Shown here in pieces: positions 8,149 through 16,400 of a DNA stretch of 64,000 nt. The notes below the pieces were generated by a model. It was given only the letters and a program-made list of their open reading frames with translations, did not search any database and was not told where the DNA came from. How positions within the stretch are numbered: position 1 is the stretch's first letter; every line of letters begins with the position of its first letter. Origin of the DNA: Rhizobium sp. Root1220 (lineage in GTDB: Bacteria; Pseudomonadota; Alphaproteobacteria; Rhizobiales; Rhizobiaceae); the NCBI RefSeq assembly GCF_001426265.1, contig NZ_LMDG01000037.1, positions 186,001-250,000 on the forward strand, written 5' to 3'. Made by a program: the position numbers and the translations under genes.

Positions 8149-8913
8149 ATGTGTGGACGTTACGCGCTGACCATTTCCCCTGAAGAGCTCAAGGAAATCC
8201 TGGGGGTGCTGGATCTCGAGGATTTTCCCGCGCGTTACAATATTGCGCCGACCCAACCGATCCTTGTCGTGGTTTCCGATGGATCGCAGGAACCGGGGAG
8301 TAATCTTCCCGACCGGCGCGCGCTCCTGGTGCGTTGGGGCTTTACGCCGGGTTGGGTAAAGGATCCCAAGCAGTTTCCGCTGCGGATCAATGCGCGTGCC
8401 GAAACAGCCATCGGTAAAGCCTCGTTTCGCGCTGCCATGCGCCATCGTCGCGTCCTTGTTCCGGCGTCCGGCTTTTACGAGTGGCATCGACCGTCCAAGG
8501 AGAGTGGCGAAAAGTCCCAGGCCTACTGGATCAAGCCGCGGCGAGGGGGCGTTGTCGCTTTCGCCGGATTGATGGAGACGTGGTCTTCGGCAGACGGCTC
8601 GGAGGTCGATACCGGCGCGATCCTGACAACGGCAGCAAATTCCTCCATTGCTCCCATTCATGATCGCATGCCCGTTGTGATCAAGCCCCATGATTTCTCG
8701 CGGTGGCTCGATTGCAAGACGCAAGAGCCCCGTGATGTTGCCGATCTGATGAAACCGGTGGAGGAGGATTTCTTCGAGGCAATCCCGGTGTCAGACAAGG
8801 TCAACAAGGTGGCCAATGTGGGCGCCGATCTCTTGGAGAGAGCCGAGCTTGCGAAGCCTCTGCCGCCAGTAGAAAAGAAGAAGCCGGATGATGGCCAACT
8901 GAGCTTCTTCTGA
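8149..8913 (+). CDS. yedK: SOS response-associated peptidase, YedK/HMCES type
   Basis: 254 residues starting MCGRYAL. After Met removal the Cys becomes the N-terminal nucleophile that links covalently to abasic sites in single-stranded DNA. Other SRAP residues are present: RYNIAPTQ, INARAET, the Glu in ASGFYEWH and the His in IAPIHDRMPVVI. The protein shields abasic DNA during replication. The C-terminal tail is Lys/Pro-rich. No LexA box is obvious in the short gap upstream. Neighbours on both sides are unrelated transport genes. Confidence 0.95.
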   Translation: MCGRYALTISPEELKEILGVLDLEDFPARYNIAPTQPILVVVSDGSQEPGSNLPDRRALLVRWGFTPGWVKDPKQFPLRINARAETAIGKASFRAAMRHRRVLVPASGFYEWHRPSKESGEKSQAYWIKPRRGGVVAFAGLMETWSSADGSEVDTGAILTTAANSSIAPIHDRMPVVIKPHDFSRWLDCKTQEPRDVADLMKPVEEDFFEAIPVSDKVNKVANVGADLLERAELAKPLPPVEKKKPDDGQLSFF

Positions 8914-8949
8914 ACCGATATTCCCGCCTCGTTCACACCGGAAAATTTC

Positions 8950-9573
8950 ATGTTCTCGATTTCAGCCGCACTTTCCGGCTTCTTCCTCGGTGCCTCTCTC
9001 ATCATCGCGATCGGTGCGCAGAACGCATTCATCCTGCGTCAGGGATTGCTGCGCTCGCACGTCTTTGTCCTCTGCCTGATTTGCGCGCTGTCAGACGCGC
9101 TGTTGATTGTTGCAGGCGTTGCCGGGCTGGGAACGCTGGTCGCCAGATCTCCGACGCTCATGTCCGTGGTGACGCTCGGCGGTGCGGCGTTCCTGGGTAC
9201 TTATGCTTTGATGGCTTTTCGACGCGCCCTGCATCCCGGCGCCATGCAGACAGGCACTCCTCAGCCGCTCGGTCTGAAGGCCGCTGTGGCAACATGCCTC
9301 GCGTTCACCTTCCTCAATCCGCATGTGTATCTCGACATGGTCGTGCTGCTCGGCAGTTTGTCCGCTGCCTATGAAGGCGCCGACCGAATCGCCTACGGTG
9401 TCGGCGCGGCCACCGTATCGTTCATCTGGTTCTTCGGGTTGGGGTATGGTGCGCGGCTGCTGCAGCCGGTGTTCGCCAAACCCGCCGCGTGGCGGGTTCT
9501 CGATGCGATTATCGGTCTTGTCATGGGGCTGTTGGCTATCAGCCTCGTCGTCCGATTCCTCGGGACTGCCTAG
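8950..9573 (+). CDS. LysE/ArgO-family amino acid exporter
   Basis: 207 residues, mostly hydrophobic, with about six membrane segments. Family hallmarks are the N-terminal GASLIIAIGAQNAFILRQG and the mid-protein FTFLNPHVYLD. LysE and ArgO export lysine or arginine across the inner membrane. No LysG/ArgP-type regulator is adjacent, so the substrate is left open. Its stop codon overlaps the stop of the convergent 46-residue ORF. Confidence 0.9.
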   Translation: MFSISAALSGFFLGASLIIAIGAQNAFILRQGLLRSHVFVLCLICALSDALLIVAGVAGLGTLVARSPTLMSVVTLGGAAFLGTYALMAFRRALHPGAMQTGTPQPLGLKAAVATCLAFTFLNPHVYLDMVVLLGSLSAAYEGADRIAYGVGAATVSFIWFFGLGYGARLLQPVFAKPAAWRVLDAIIGLVMGLLAISLVVRFLGTA

Positions 9574-9710
9574 GCGAGTTTCTTCGTGAGCGTTGGCTTG
9601 CTTTTCAGCATCAGTGCCGCTGCAAGAACGGCCTTGAGGCCGACCGGACGGTAGTTTGCGCTGAGGTCGGTCTTTGCAGGCTGTTCCACACTCGTCTTCT
9701 TCGGGGTCAC
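9570..9710 (-). CDS. Unrecognised 46-residue basic small protein
   Basis: GTG start at 9710 with an excellent ribosome site (AAGGAGAG, four bases upstream). The translation begins VTPKKTSVEQPAK, continues with YRPVGLKAVLAAALML and ends with a Lys-rich tail KSKPTLTKKLA. It is a basic peptide with a possible short amphipathic helix and no Cys. It is too short for normal ORF calling and overlaps the lysE-family stop by three bases, tail to tail. An inverted repeat lies upstream at 9799-9823. Function unknown; the strong start signal is the main evidence that it is a gene. Confidence 0.6.
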   Translation of the reverse strand: MTPKKTSVEQPAKTDLSANYRPVGLKAVLAAALMLKSKPTLTKKLA

Positions 9711-9798
9711 AATACTCTCCTTACGTGCTGTCCCTAGACTCTTATAATTATTGCTTTTTTGTCTGCAATAGCGACAAAATCGAGGCGAGGCTTATCAG

Positions 9799-9823
9799 GA
9801 ATTATGTATGCGCAGCATAATTC
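9799..9823. repeat. 8-9-8 inverted repeat between pssA and the small ORF
   Basis: GAATTATG, nine bases, CATAATTC. It lies about 90 bases upstream of the 46-residue ORF and downstream of the pssA stop. There is no T-run on either side, so an operator is more likely than a terminator. Confidence 0.4.
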
Positions 9824-9870
9824 GCGAGGCTTGAGCCAAGCCTTCGATGCAACTACAGCGACGAAAAATG

Positions 9871-10716
9871 CTATATGTGACGGCCGATGTCGTCTTCGCC
9901 GACACCTGGTTCCTCGATTGTCAGGGTGCCGTACTTGCGCTTCCATTTGCGTGCGCCGAACGGGAGAGTCAGCAGGTAAAAGGCTGCGGTCACCACCATG
10001 ACTTCCCAGGTGAAGCTTGAAAGCAGGGCGACATAGACGACGACGCCGAGCATCATCGGCAGCACAAGATCGCGCCTCAGTTTGCTGCCCTCGGACTTGC
10101 CGGACCAGACGGGAAGGCGGCTGATGAGCAGGAAGGCAATGAGGACGGTGTAGGCCGCCGAAATGTAGGCGAAGGTTCTATCCGTGGTCAGGCCGAGAAA
10201 CCCGAGATAGACGGGAAGCAGCACCAGCATGGCGCCGGCCGGAGCTGGTACGCCGACGAAATACTCCGATTGCCATGATGCCTTGTTCTCGCGTTCGGCC
10301 ATGACATTGAAGCGCGCGAGACGGAGGCCCGCCGCGATGGCGTAGATGAGAGCGGCGATCCAGCCTATCGAGCGCGCCTGGTCCAGCGCGAAAACATAGA
10401 CCACGAGAGCCGGGGCGACACCGAAGTTCACGATGTCGGCAAGCGAGTCCATTTGTGCGCCGAACTTCGACGTCGCCTTCATCAGGCGCGCAACGCGGCC
10501 ATCGATCCCGTCGAGAAAGGCTGCGAGAAGCACCATGCCCACAGCAAGTTCGTAGCGATTTTCGAAGGCAAGGCGGATCCCCGTCAGTCCGGCGCAGATC
10601 GCCAGGATGGTGATCAGGTTGGGTATGATCAGGCGAAGCGGGATCTCGCGAAGTCGCGGCCCCCGGGCAGAATCGTCGGGACCGTTGGGCTCGAAGGGCG
10701 GGAAAGGCGTTTCCAT
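9871..10716 (-). CDS. pssA: CDP-diacylglycerol--serine O-phosphatidyltransferase
   Basis: 281 residues from the ATG at 10716, which has GGAG six bases upstream; the frame extends to a TTG at 10728. The CDP-alcohol phosphotransferase motif is complete: DGIDGRVAR, eight residues, G, then D and D in MDSLAD. It makes phosphatidylserine from CDP-diacylglycerol and serine in the inner membrane. Several hydrophobic segments follow. It lies 18 bases downstream of psd on the same strand, and the two carry out consecutive steps to phosphatidylethanolamine. Confidence 0.95.
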   Translation of the reverse strand: METPFPPFEPNGPDDSARGPRLREIPLRLIIPNLITILAICAGLTGIRLAFENRYELAVGMVLLAAFLDGIDGRVARLMKATSKFGAQMDSLADIVNFGVAPALVVYVFALDQARSIGWIAALIYAIAAGLRLARFNVMAERENKASWQSEYFVGVPAPAGAMLVLLPVYLGFLGLTTDRTFAYISAAYTVLIAFLLISRLPVWSGKSEGSKLRRDLVLPMMLGVVVYVALLSSFTWEVMVVTAAFYLLTLPFGARKWKRKYGTLTIEEPGVGEDDIGRHI

Positions 10717-10734
10717 GTCGCGCTCCAATGGTTA

Positions 10735-11433
10735 TCAGCTGCGACGGCTTACGACCGGGCCCTTGACGGAGCCGAATTCCGCGAGAATCGTCTCACCGGC
10801 GATCGCCGTCTGGCCAAGCGAAACGCGCGGCGCAGCGCCGGCGGGCAGGAAGACATCGAGACGGGAACCAAAGCGGATAAGGCCGAAGCGCTCGCCGGCG
10901 TCCAGCGGTTCGTTGGCATTGGCCCAGCAGAGAATGCGACGTGCCACGAGGCCAGCGATCTGGACAACGCCGATCTGGCCATGCGCCGTCTCGATAACCA
11001 GTCCGTTGCGCTCGTTGTCTTCACTCGCCTTGTCGAGTTCGGCATTCACGAAGCTTCCGGAGCGGTGATTGATGCTGACGATCCGCCCACGCATCGGCGC
11101 GCGGTTCACGTGGCAGTTGAAGACATTCATGAAAACCGAGATACGTAGCATCGGCTCGCTGCCGAGATTAAGTTCGGCGGGTGGGATCACCATCTGGATG
11201 GAGGAAACCTTGCCGTCTGCTGGCGAAACGACGAGATCGTCGTCCTGCGGCGTCATCCGCTCCGGATCACGGAAGAAGTAGGCGCACCACAGTGTGAGGA
11301 TCAGGCCGATCCAGAAAAGCGGTTTGAAGATCCACCCCAGTACCAGCGAGGCGACGAAGAAGGCAGCGATGAAGGGATAACCTTCCTTGTGCACCGGGAC
11401 GATCGTATTGCGTACCGTATTGAACAAGCTCAT
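10735..11433 (-). CDS. psd: Phosphatidylserine decarboxylase proenzyme
   Basis: 232 residues, the short alphaproteobacterial form. Near the C-terminus, IRFGSRLDVFLPAG holds the Gly-Ser pair at which the chain self-cleaves to create the pyruvoyl group. The N-terminus has hydrophobic stretches (~20-50) for membrane association, and the FMNVFNCHVNR core is typical of the family. It converts phosphatidylserine to phosphatidylethanolamine. It is the first gene of the psd-pssA pair. Confidence 0.95.
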   Translation of the reverse strand: MSLFNTVRNTIVPVHKEGYPFIAAFFVASLVLGWIFKPLFWIGLILTLWCAYFFRDPERMTPQDDDLVVSPADGKVSSIQMVIPPAELNLGSEPMLRISVFMNVFNCHVNRAPMRGRIVSINHRSGSFVNAELDKASEDNERNGLVIETAHGQIGVVQIAGLVARRILCWANANEPLDAGERFGLIRFGSRLDVFLPAGAAPRVSLGQTAIAGETILAEFGSVKGPVVSRRS

Positions 11434-11548
11434 TTATGCCGCGCTCCTAGGGTTTTTCTTCACCGCTGGTTACAGCTAAACCTCGGTCGGGGCAATGCTG
11501 CGGCTCCCGGACCCACATCTTTGAGCGCATTCCGAACAGCAAAACCGC

Positions 11549-13426
11549 CTAGGTCGCGGGACTAAGCCTGTCGATGACGCCCATATCGTCACTGTCGCGA
11601 ACCTGTTTCAGATGCTCTTCGGCTTCGGTCGCTTCGCGCTGGCGATTCCACATCGAAGCGTAGAGGCCATTTTTCAGCAGAAGTGCGGCATGGGTGCCGC
11701 GCTCGGCGATCTCACCGCTCTTCAGCACGATGATCTCATCCGCACCGATGACCGTGGAGAGGCGATGGGCAATTACCAGCGTCGTGCGGTTCTTGGAAAC
11801 CACGTCGAGCGCCGCTTGGATGTCCCGCTCGGTCGTCGTGTCGAGCGCCGAGGTAGCCTCGTCGAGAATGAGAATCGGCGGCGCTTTCAGCACCGTTCGT
11901 GCAATCGCGACACGCTGTTTCTCCCCACCCGATAGCTTCAGTCCGCGCTCGCCGACCTTCGTGTCGAACCCTTCCGGGAGCAGGTCTATGAAATGTGCGA
12001 TCTGGGCGATTTCCGCTGCGGACTTCACCTCCGCGTCGCTGGCACCCGGCCTTCCGTAACGGATGTTGTAGGCTACCGTATCGTTGAACAGCACGGTATC
12101 CTGCGGAACCATGCCGATTACCGATCTGAGGCTCTTCTGCGTGACCTCCCGGATATCCTGGCCGTCGACGGTAACGGAACCGCTTTGTATATCGTAGAAT
12201 CGATAGAGCAGCCGCGACAGCGTCGACTTGCCTGCTCCGGATGGTCCCACAACAGCCACCGTCTTGCCGGCTGGCACCTCGAAGGAAATACCCTTGAGAA
12301 TTGGACGAGCCGGGTCGTAGGAAAAGTGGACGTCCTTGAACGATATGGCGCCGTTGCGAATGGCGAGCGGCACGGCATCGGGTGCGTCCTTGACCTCCGC
12401 CTGCACCTCGAGGAGGTCGAACATCTGCTCGATATCGGTCAGTCCCTGGCGGATTTCGCGATAGACGAAGCCGATGAAATTGAGCGGCACGGAAAGCTGC
12501 AGCAGCATGGAGTTTACGAAGACGAAGTCGCCGATCGTCTGATCGCCACGCTGGACGGCGAGGGCAGAGAGAACCAGCATCACCGTGGTTCCAACACCGA
12601 AAATAACTCCTTGCCCGAAGTTGAGCCAGCCGAGCGAGGTCCACACGCTCGTGGCTGCCTTCTCATAACGCTCCATCGACGCGTCGAAGCGCTTTGCCTC
12701 CATCTCCTCGTTTCCGAAATACTTCACGGTCTCGAAATTGAGGAGGGAGTCGATCGCCTTGGTATTGGCGTCGGTGTCGCTGTCGTTCATCGTGCGGCGA
12801 ATGGAGATGCGCCAGTCACTGGCCCGAATGGTAAACCAGATGTAGGCCCACACCGTGAACGCCGTGACGGCGAGATAGGAAAAGCCGTAGCCCCACCAGA
12901 AGATGATGGCAGTCAGCAGGAACTCGATCAGCGTTGGAACGGAATTGAGGATCGTGAAACGCACGATCGTCTCGATGCCCTTCGTGCCGCGCTCGATCAC
13001 TCGCGAAAGACCGCCCGTCTTGCGCTCGAGGTGAAAACGCAGCGAGAGCTCGTGCATGTGGACGAAGGTTTTGTAGGCGAGCTGGCGTACGGCGTGCTGC
13101 CCGACGCTGGCGAAGAGAGCGTCGCGCAATTGATTGAGCCCGAGCTGGATAAGGCGGGTCACATTGTAAGCGATCACCAGCGCCGTTGCGCCGACAAGCA
13201 CGTCAGGCAGCTTGCCTGCAAGGTCCATTTTCCCGTTCAGCGCATCGGTCGACCACTTGAAGAAGTAGGGGACAAGGAGCAGTACAAACTTGGAAACAAG
13301 CAGAAAGACCGATGCCCAGACGACACGCATCTTCAGATCCGCCCGCCCGCTTGGCCACATGTAAGGCCAGAGATTGAGGAGCGTTTGCAACAGGTTGGAT
13401 TCTGAAACTGTCTTGCCGTTTGCCAT
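11549..13426 (-). CDS. ABC transporter, Atm1/heavy-metal-tolerance type
   Basis: 625 residues from the ATG at 13426 (MANGKTV...). The reading frame stays open far upstream, but this start fits the family. A six-helix exporter domain (~30-330) is followed by an ATPase with Walker A GPSGAGKST, signature LSGGEKQR and Walker B ILILDEATSALD. As a half-transporter it would work as a homodimer in the inner membrane. Atm1-type relatives move glutathione-linked metals or sulfur compounds. Two terminator-like hairpins lie between this gene and the upstream LysM gene; the nearer one (13475-13507) falls in its leader. Confidence 0.9.
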   Translation of the reverse strand: MANGKTVSESNLLQTLLNLWPYMWPSGRADLKMRVVWASVFLLVSKFVLLLVPYFFKWSTDALNGKMDLAGKLPDVLVGATALVIAYNVTRLIQLGLNQLRDALFASVGQHAVRQLAYKTFVHMHELSLRFHLERKTGGLSRVIERGTKGIETIVRFTILNSVPTLIEFLLTAIIFWWGYGFSYLAVTAFTVWAYIWFTIRASDWRISIRRTMNDSDTDANTKAIDSLLNFETVKYFGNEEMEAKRFDASMERYEKAATSVWTSLGWLNFGQGVIFGVGTTVMLVLSALAVQRGDQTIGDFVFVNSMLLQLSVPLNFIGFVYREIRQGLTDIEQMFDLLEVQAEVKDAPDAVPLAIRNGAISFKDVHFSYDPARPILKGISFEVPAGKTVAVVGPSGAGKSTLSRLLYRFYDIQSGSVTVDGQDIREVTQKSLRSVIGMVPQDTVLFNDTVAYNIRYGRPGASDAEVKSAAEIAQIAHFIDLLPEGFDTKVGERGLKLSGGEKQRVAIARTVLKAPPILILDEATSALDTTTERDIQAALDVVSKNRTTLVIAHRLSTVIGADEIIVLKSGEIAERGTHAALLLKNGLYASMWNRQREATEAEEHLKQVRDSDDMGVIDRLSPAT

Positions 13427-13474
13427 TCGTATATCCGGACGGGAGGCGCTGGTTGCGCTGCATTGAAGGCAAAG

Positions 13475-13507
13475 CAAAAAGGCGGAGCTGCCGGAATGGC
13501 CTCCGCC
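13475..13507 (-). terminator. Terminator-like hairpin in the leader of the Atm1-type gene
   Basis: Read on the minus strand: GGCGGAG, a 13-base loop, CTCCGCC, then TTTTTGC. It ends 48 bases before the ABC transporter start. It could terminate an independent short transcript or act as an attenuator. Confidence 0.55.
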
Positions 13508-13581
13508 GGACATGATCGCCGTCACCGCCACATAGGTTATCGGCGAGACCAATACAACATGTAGATTGGGCGGAGAAAAGA

Positions 13582-13610
13582 ACGGCCGGGCATCATATGG
13601 GCCCGGCCGT
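13582..13610 (-). terminator. Rho-independent terminator of the LysM gene
   Basis: A perfect ten-base stem ACGGCCGGGC/GCCCGGCCGT followed on the minus strand by TTCTTTTC, 13 bases after the LysM gene stop. Confidence 0.8.
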
Positions 13611-13623
13611 GCTGCAGAAGTGT

Positions 13624-15618
13624 CTAGAGGTGCTTGCCGGAAAGCCGCTTGCGATGCAACTCTTCGGCATTGGGCAGCGCATCCTTGGGCAAACCGAAGA
13701 TCTGACCGGGTAGAATGCGATCGGGGTTGTTGATCTTTTCCTCGTTGGCGACATAGATCGTCGTGTAGCGAACGCCGAGACCGTAGACGCGCCGCGATAT
13801 CTGCCACAGCGTATCGCCGCGGCGAATGATGATCGTCTCCTTGCTTTCGGTGAGGGGAGCCTGCTCGACCGTCGGCGGCTGGCTCTGATCCGTTGCCGTT
13901 TCGTTTGCGGCTGGTGCAGCCGGTACACTTGCCGGAGCGGTTAGCTCGACAACGACGCCACCAAGCTTGCCGAGTGCATCGCCGACGGACTTCGCGTCCC
14001 TGGGCAGTGCCTGCAGCGTCTTCAACGCGGTGTCGGCGGTTTGCGCCGCCGCGGAAGCGCGCTCCTTGAATTCGGCGGTCGCGTCGGCTGCAGCGCGGAA
14101 ATCGGCGATGGAGCGCAATGCGATCTCGTTTGCGGAACGTGCCGCTGCAAGCTGCTCTGCACCCGGCGCCTTGCCGTCGGCGAATAGCCCGCTAAGCAGG
14201 GAGAACGCTTTGCTAGCATCACTCTTCAGCTTCTCGAGGGCGCGCTCGTCAAGCGGCAGCACGGCGGGCGGGGTGCTCACGTTGGGATTGCCGCCTTGAG
14301 CAGCAACCATCACCTGGTTTCCCTCCGGACGATTGAAGTTCACCGATGCACGAACGGCAACCTTGCCGGCGGCATCAACGACATCGACCCGGATCTTGTG
14401 GTCGCCGACAGCCAACGGCATGACACCGTCGATGACAAAATGACCGTCGGGGCTAACCTTGGCCTTTCCGATCAGTTTGTCATCCGCATAGGCCAGCACG
14501 TCGTAGGATGGCTTTGCTGTGCCGGCCACGAAAATCTTGTCGCCTTCGATCTCGACCGCGCTGACCATGACGTCGGAAGCAGATGCCGCGCCTGGCTGCG
14601 ACCCGGCGGACGCGGGAGCGCTTGCAACATCCGTCGATGTAGGCGTCTCGGCTTTTGGTGGCGCCACCGGCTGATCGGCTGATCCGATTGCGCCGTTTGC
14701 CGCTACCTGCGTCTCCGGCTTGGGCGCGGTGATGATGCGGCTCGCCGTGCCGGGCTTGGAGACCATGGCAAGCAGGTCGGACGTCTTGCCGTCCCGTGGG
14801 ATGGAGATGGTTGCGACTTCTTCGGAGGTTAGGGCTTTCCCATCCTTGCTGGTCGCCCGCAGCACGAGCTGATGATCGCCCGAAGGCAGCGGGGTGTCGA
14901 GGATGGCAGCAAAGTCGCCGGTGGCGCCGACGTCGGTCGTGGCCACTACCTTGTCGCCGTCGACGATCTCCAGCTTGCTGTTCGGTTCGGCCGAACCGGC
15001 GATCACTGTGGATCCATCCGGTTCGACGCGAAGAACGTCGAAGGTCGGCAACTTCGGACCCGCATCGGCCGCTGGGGGTGTTGCCGCGGCGGATGCCGTG
15101 GGTTCAGGGGCGCCCGTCAGCGCTGCTTCGGCCTTTGCCACGGCCACACCGGCGTCAGCAATATTTTCCGGCAGCGCCCGTATGAAGCCCAGCGCCTTTG
15201 CGGCACCGTCCCTTGCCTTCGTTGCCGCTGTCGCCGTGACCTGGTTCGTCCCATCAGGAACCACGAAGTCGGAGAGTGCCTGGAGGGAAGTGGCTGCCTT
15301 TGATCTGGCAGCTGCGAAAACTTCCTCGGTCGGCCCCTTGCCGTCGGCAAAGAGCGCCTTAAGTTCGGCGAGTGACTGGCTGGCGTCAGACGACAACCGA
15401 CTAACCGTCTGTGTGGTCGATACGTCATCGGGCGCAGCCGGGCGAGAAGTTTTGGCAGATTCGGCAACGGTGTTCTTAACCTCGGAGCCGGCCTGATTTA
15501 TTGCGTCTCCAACTTTTGCGGCATCGTCGCCGATGCGGGGCATGACGAAAAAGACCATCAACAGAATTGCGACTACGAGCACTGCAAGGGCCAGCAAGCC
15601 GGCACGGTTTCTCATCAT
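13624..15618 (-). CDS. Membrane-anchored LysM protein with duplicated domains in mirror order
   Basis: 664 residues. Residues ~7-28 form one membrane segment; the rest should be periplasmic. A helical repeat at ~75-167 recurs at ~460-555 (SDAS...LFADGK...AAARS...RALP/QALP). A beta-rich Ig-like unit at ~193-273 recurs at ~351-428 (AGSAEPNSK/AGTAKPSYD and SGDHQLVLR/VGDHKIRVD). The order is A-B-B'-A', then an acidic linker and a C-terminal LysM domain at ~596-645 (IIRRGDTLWQISRRVYG, NPDRILPGQIF), which binds glycan such as peptidoglycan. The long linkers are Ala/Pro-rich. The role is unknown; a cell-wall scaffold is an inference. Confidence 0.88.
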   Translation of the reverse strand: MMRNRAGLLALAVLVVAILLMVFFVMPRIGDDAAKVGDAINQAGSEVKNTVAESAKTSRPAAPDDVSTTQTVSRLSSDASQSLAELKALFADGKGPTEEVFAAARSKAATSLQALSDFVVPDGTNQVTATAATKARDGAAKALGFIRALPENIADAGVAVAKAEAALTGAPEPTASAAATPPAADAGPKLPTFDVLRVEPDGSTVIAGSAEPNSKLEIVDGDKVVATTDVGATGDFAAILDTPLPSGDHQLVLRATSKDGKALTSEEVATISIPRDGKTSDLLAMVSKPGTASRIITAPKPETQVAANGAIGSADQPVAPPKAETPTSTDVASAPASAGSQPGAASASDVMVSAVEIEGDKIFVAGTAKPSYDVLAYADDKLIGKAKVSPDGHFVIDGVMPLAVGDHKIRVDVVDAAGKVAVRASVNFNRPEGNQVMVAAQGGNPNVSTPPAVLPLDERALEKLKSDASKAFSLLSGLFADGKAPGAEQLAAARSANEIALRSIADFRAAADATAEFKERASAAAQTADTALKTLQALPRDAKSVGDALGKLGGVVVELTAPASVPAAPAANETATDQSQPPTVEQAPLTESKETIIIRRGDTLWQISRRVYGLGVRYTTIYVANEEKINNPDRILPGQIFGLPKDALPNAEELHRKRLSGKHL

Positions 15619-15761
15619 TCACGTCTCCCAGGCGGCCATCTTGCCGGACTTCCTAAAATTGCTAGCGATTCCCGCTGCTTTGCACAAGCAGTCAAAGTAG
15701 GTGGAGAAATGTAAGACACGGCTTTTCCGTCATTTTTCTTGACTGGAGGCAGAGAGAATAG

Positions 15762-16400
15762 TTGTTTGCCCCTATGACAGATCAATCTCATTCCATTCGC
15801 TCCATCTGTGTCTATTGCGGATCTCGCCCCGGTCGCGATCCCGCCCATATGGCTGCGGGCCGTGCCTTGGGGAAAGAAATCGCCGAGTACGACCTGCGCC
15901 TTGTCTATGGCGGCGGTACCAAAGGCATCATGGGAGCGGTCGCGAGCGGCGTGCTTTCGAACGGCGGTAAGGTCACCGGCATCATCCCGGAATTCCTGAT
16001 CGACATGGAAGCCACGCGCCACTCTCTCGGTCAGCTCAACGAGTTGATTGTAACCCCTGACATGCACGCGCGCAAACACGCCATGTTCGAGCGCTCGGAT
16101 GCCTTCGTCGCTCTGCCCGGCGGAATCGGCACGCTGGAGGAAATCATCGAGATCATGACCTGGGCACAGCTCGGTCGGCATGAAAAGCCGATGGTGTTTG
16201 CAAACATCAACGGCTTCTGGGACCCGATGATGGAGTTGCTACGCCACATGACCGACGAGGGCTTCGTTCACACCGCCCATCGTGTCCAACCGCTGGTGAT
16301 CGACGATGTGTCGGAGATCATCCCCGGCATCATCGCCCAGGCAGCTGAAATCGCATCCGCTGACCGCGACGGCGAAGAGGCAGTTATCTCGAAGATGTAG
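15762..16400 (+). CDS. LOG-family (TIGR00730) nucleotide phosphoribohydrolase
   Basis: About 212 residues. The start is either a TTG at 15762, 12 bases after GGAGG, or an ATG at 15774. The LOG signature PGGIGTLEEIIEIMTWAQ is complete, as is the N-terminal VYCGSRPG nucleotide-binding turn. Members release the base from nucleoside 5'-monophosphates; some make cytokinins, others act in general nucleotide breakdown. Its 3' end overlaps convergent rarD by 17 bases. Confidence 0.88.
   Translation: MFAPMTDQSHSIRSICVYCGSRPGRDPAHMAAGRALGKEIAEYDLRLVYGGGTKGIMGAVASGVLSNGGKVTGIIPEFLIDMEATRHSLGQLNELIVTPDMHARKHAMFERSDAFVALPGGIGTLEEIIEIMTWAQLGRHEKPMVFANINGFWDPMMELLRHMTDEGFVHTAHRVQPLVIDDVSEIIPGIIAQAAEIASADRDGEEAVISKM

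Noticed and set aside
7696..8724. 342-residue minus-strand open frame over ynfA and yedK
   Set aside because: Antisense to two recognisable genes; no family resemblance.
11993..13405. 470-residue plus-strand open frame opposite the Atm1-type exporter
   Set aside because: Antisense to a clear ABC transporter; composition (His, Asp, Arg, Glu) is typical of a reverse-strand shadow.
11549..13807. 752-residue version of the ABC transporter
   Set aside because: The first ~127 residues include the terminator hairpins and a low-complexity sequence; the family starts at the ATG at 13426.
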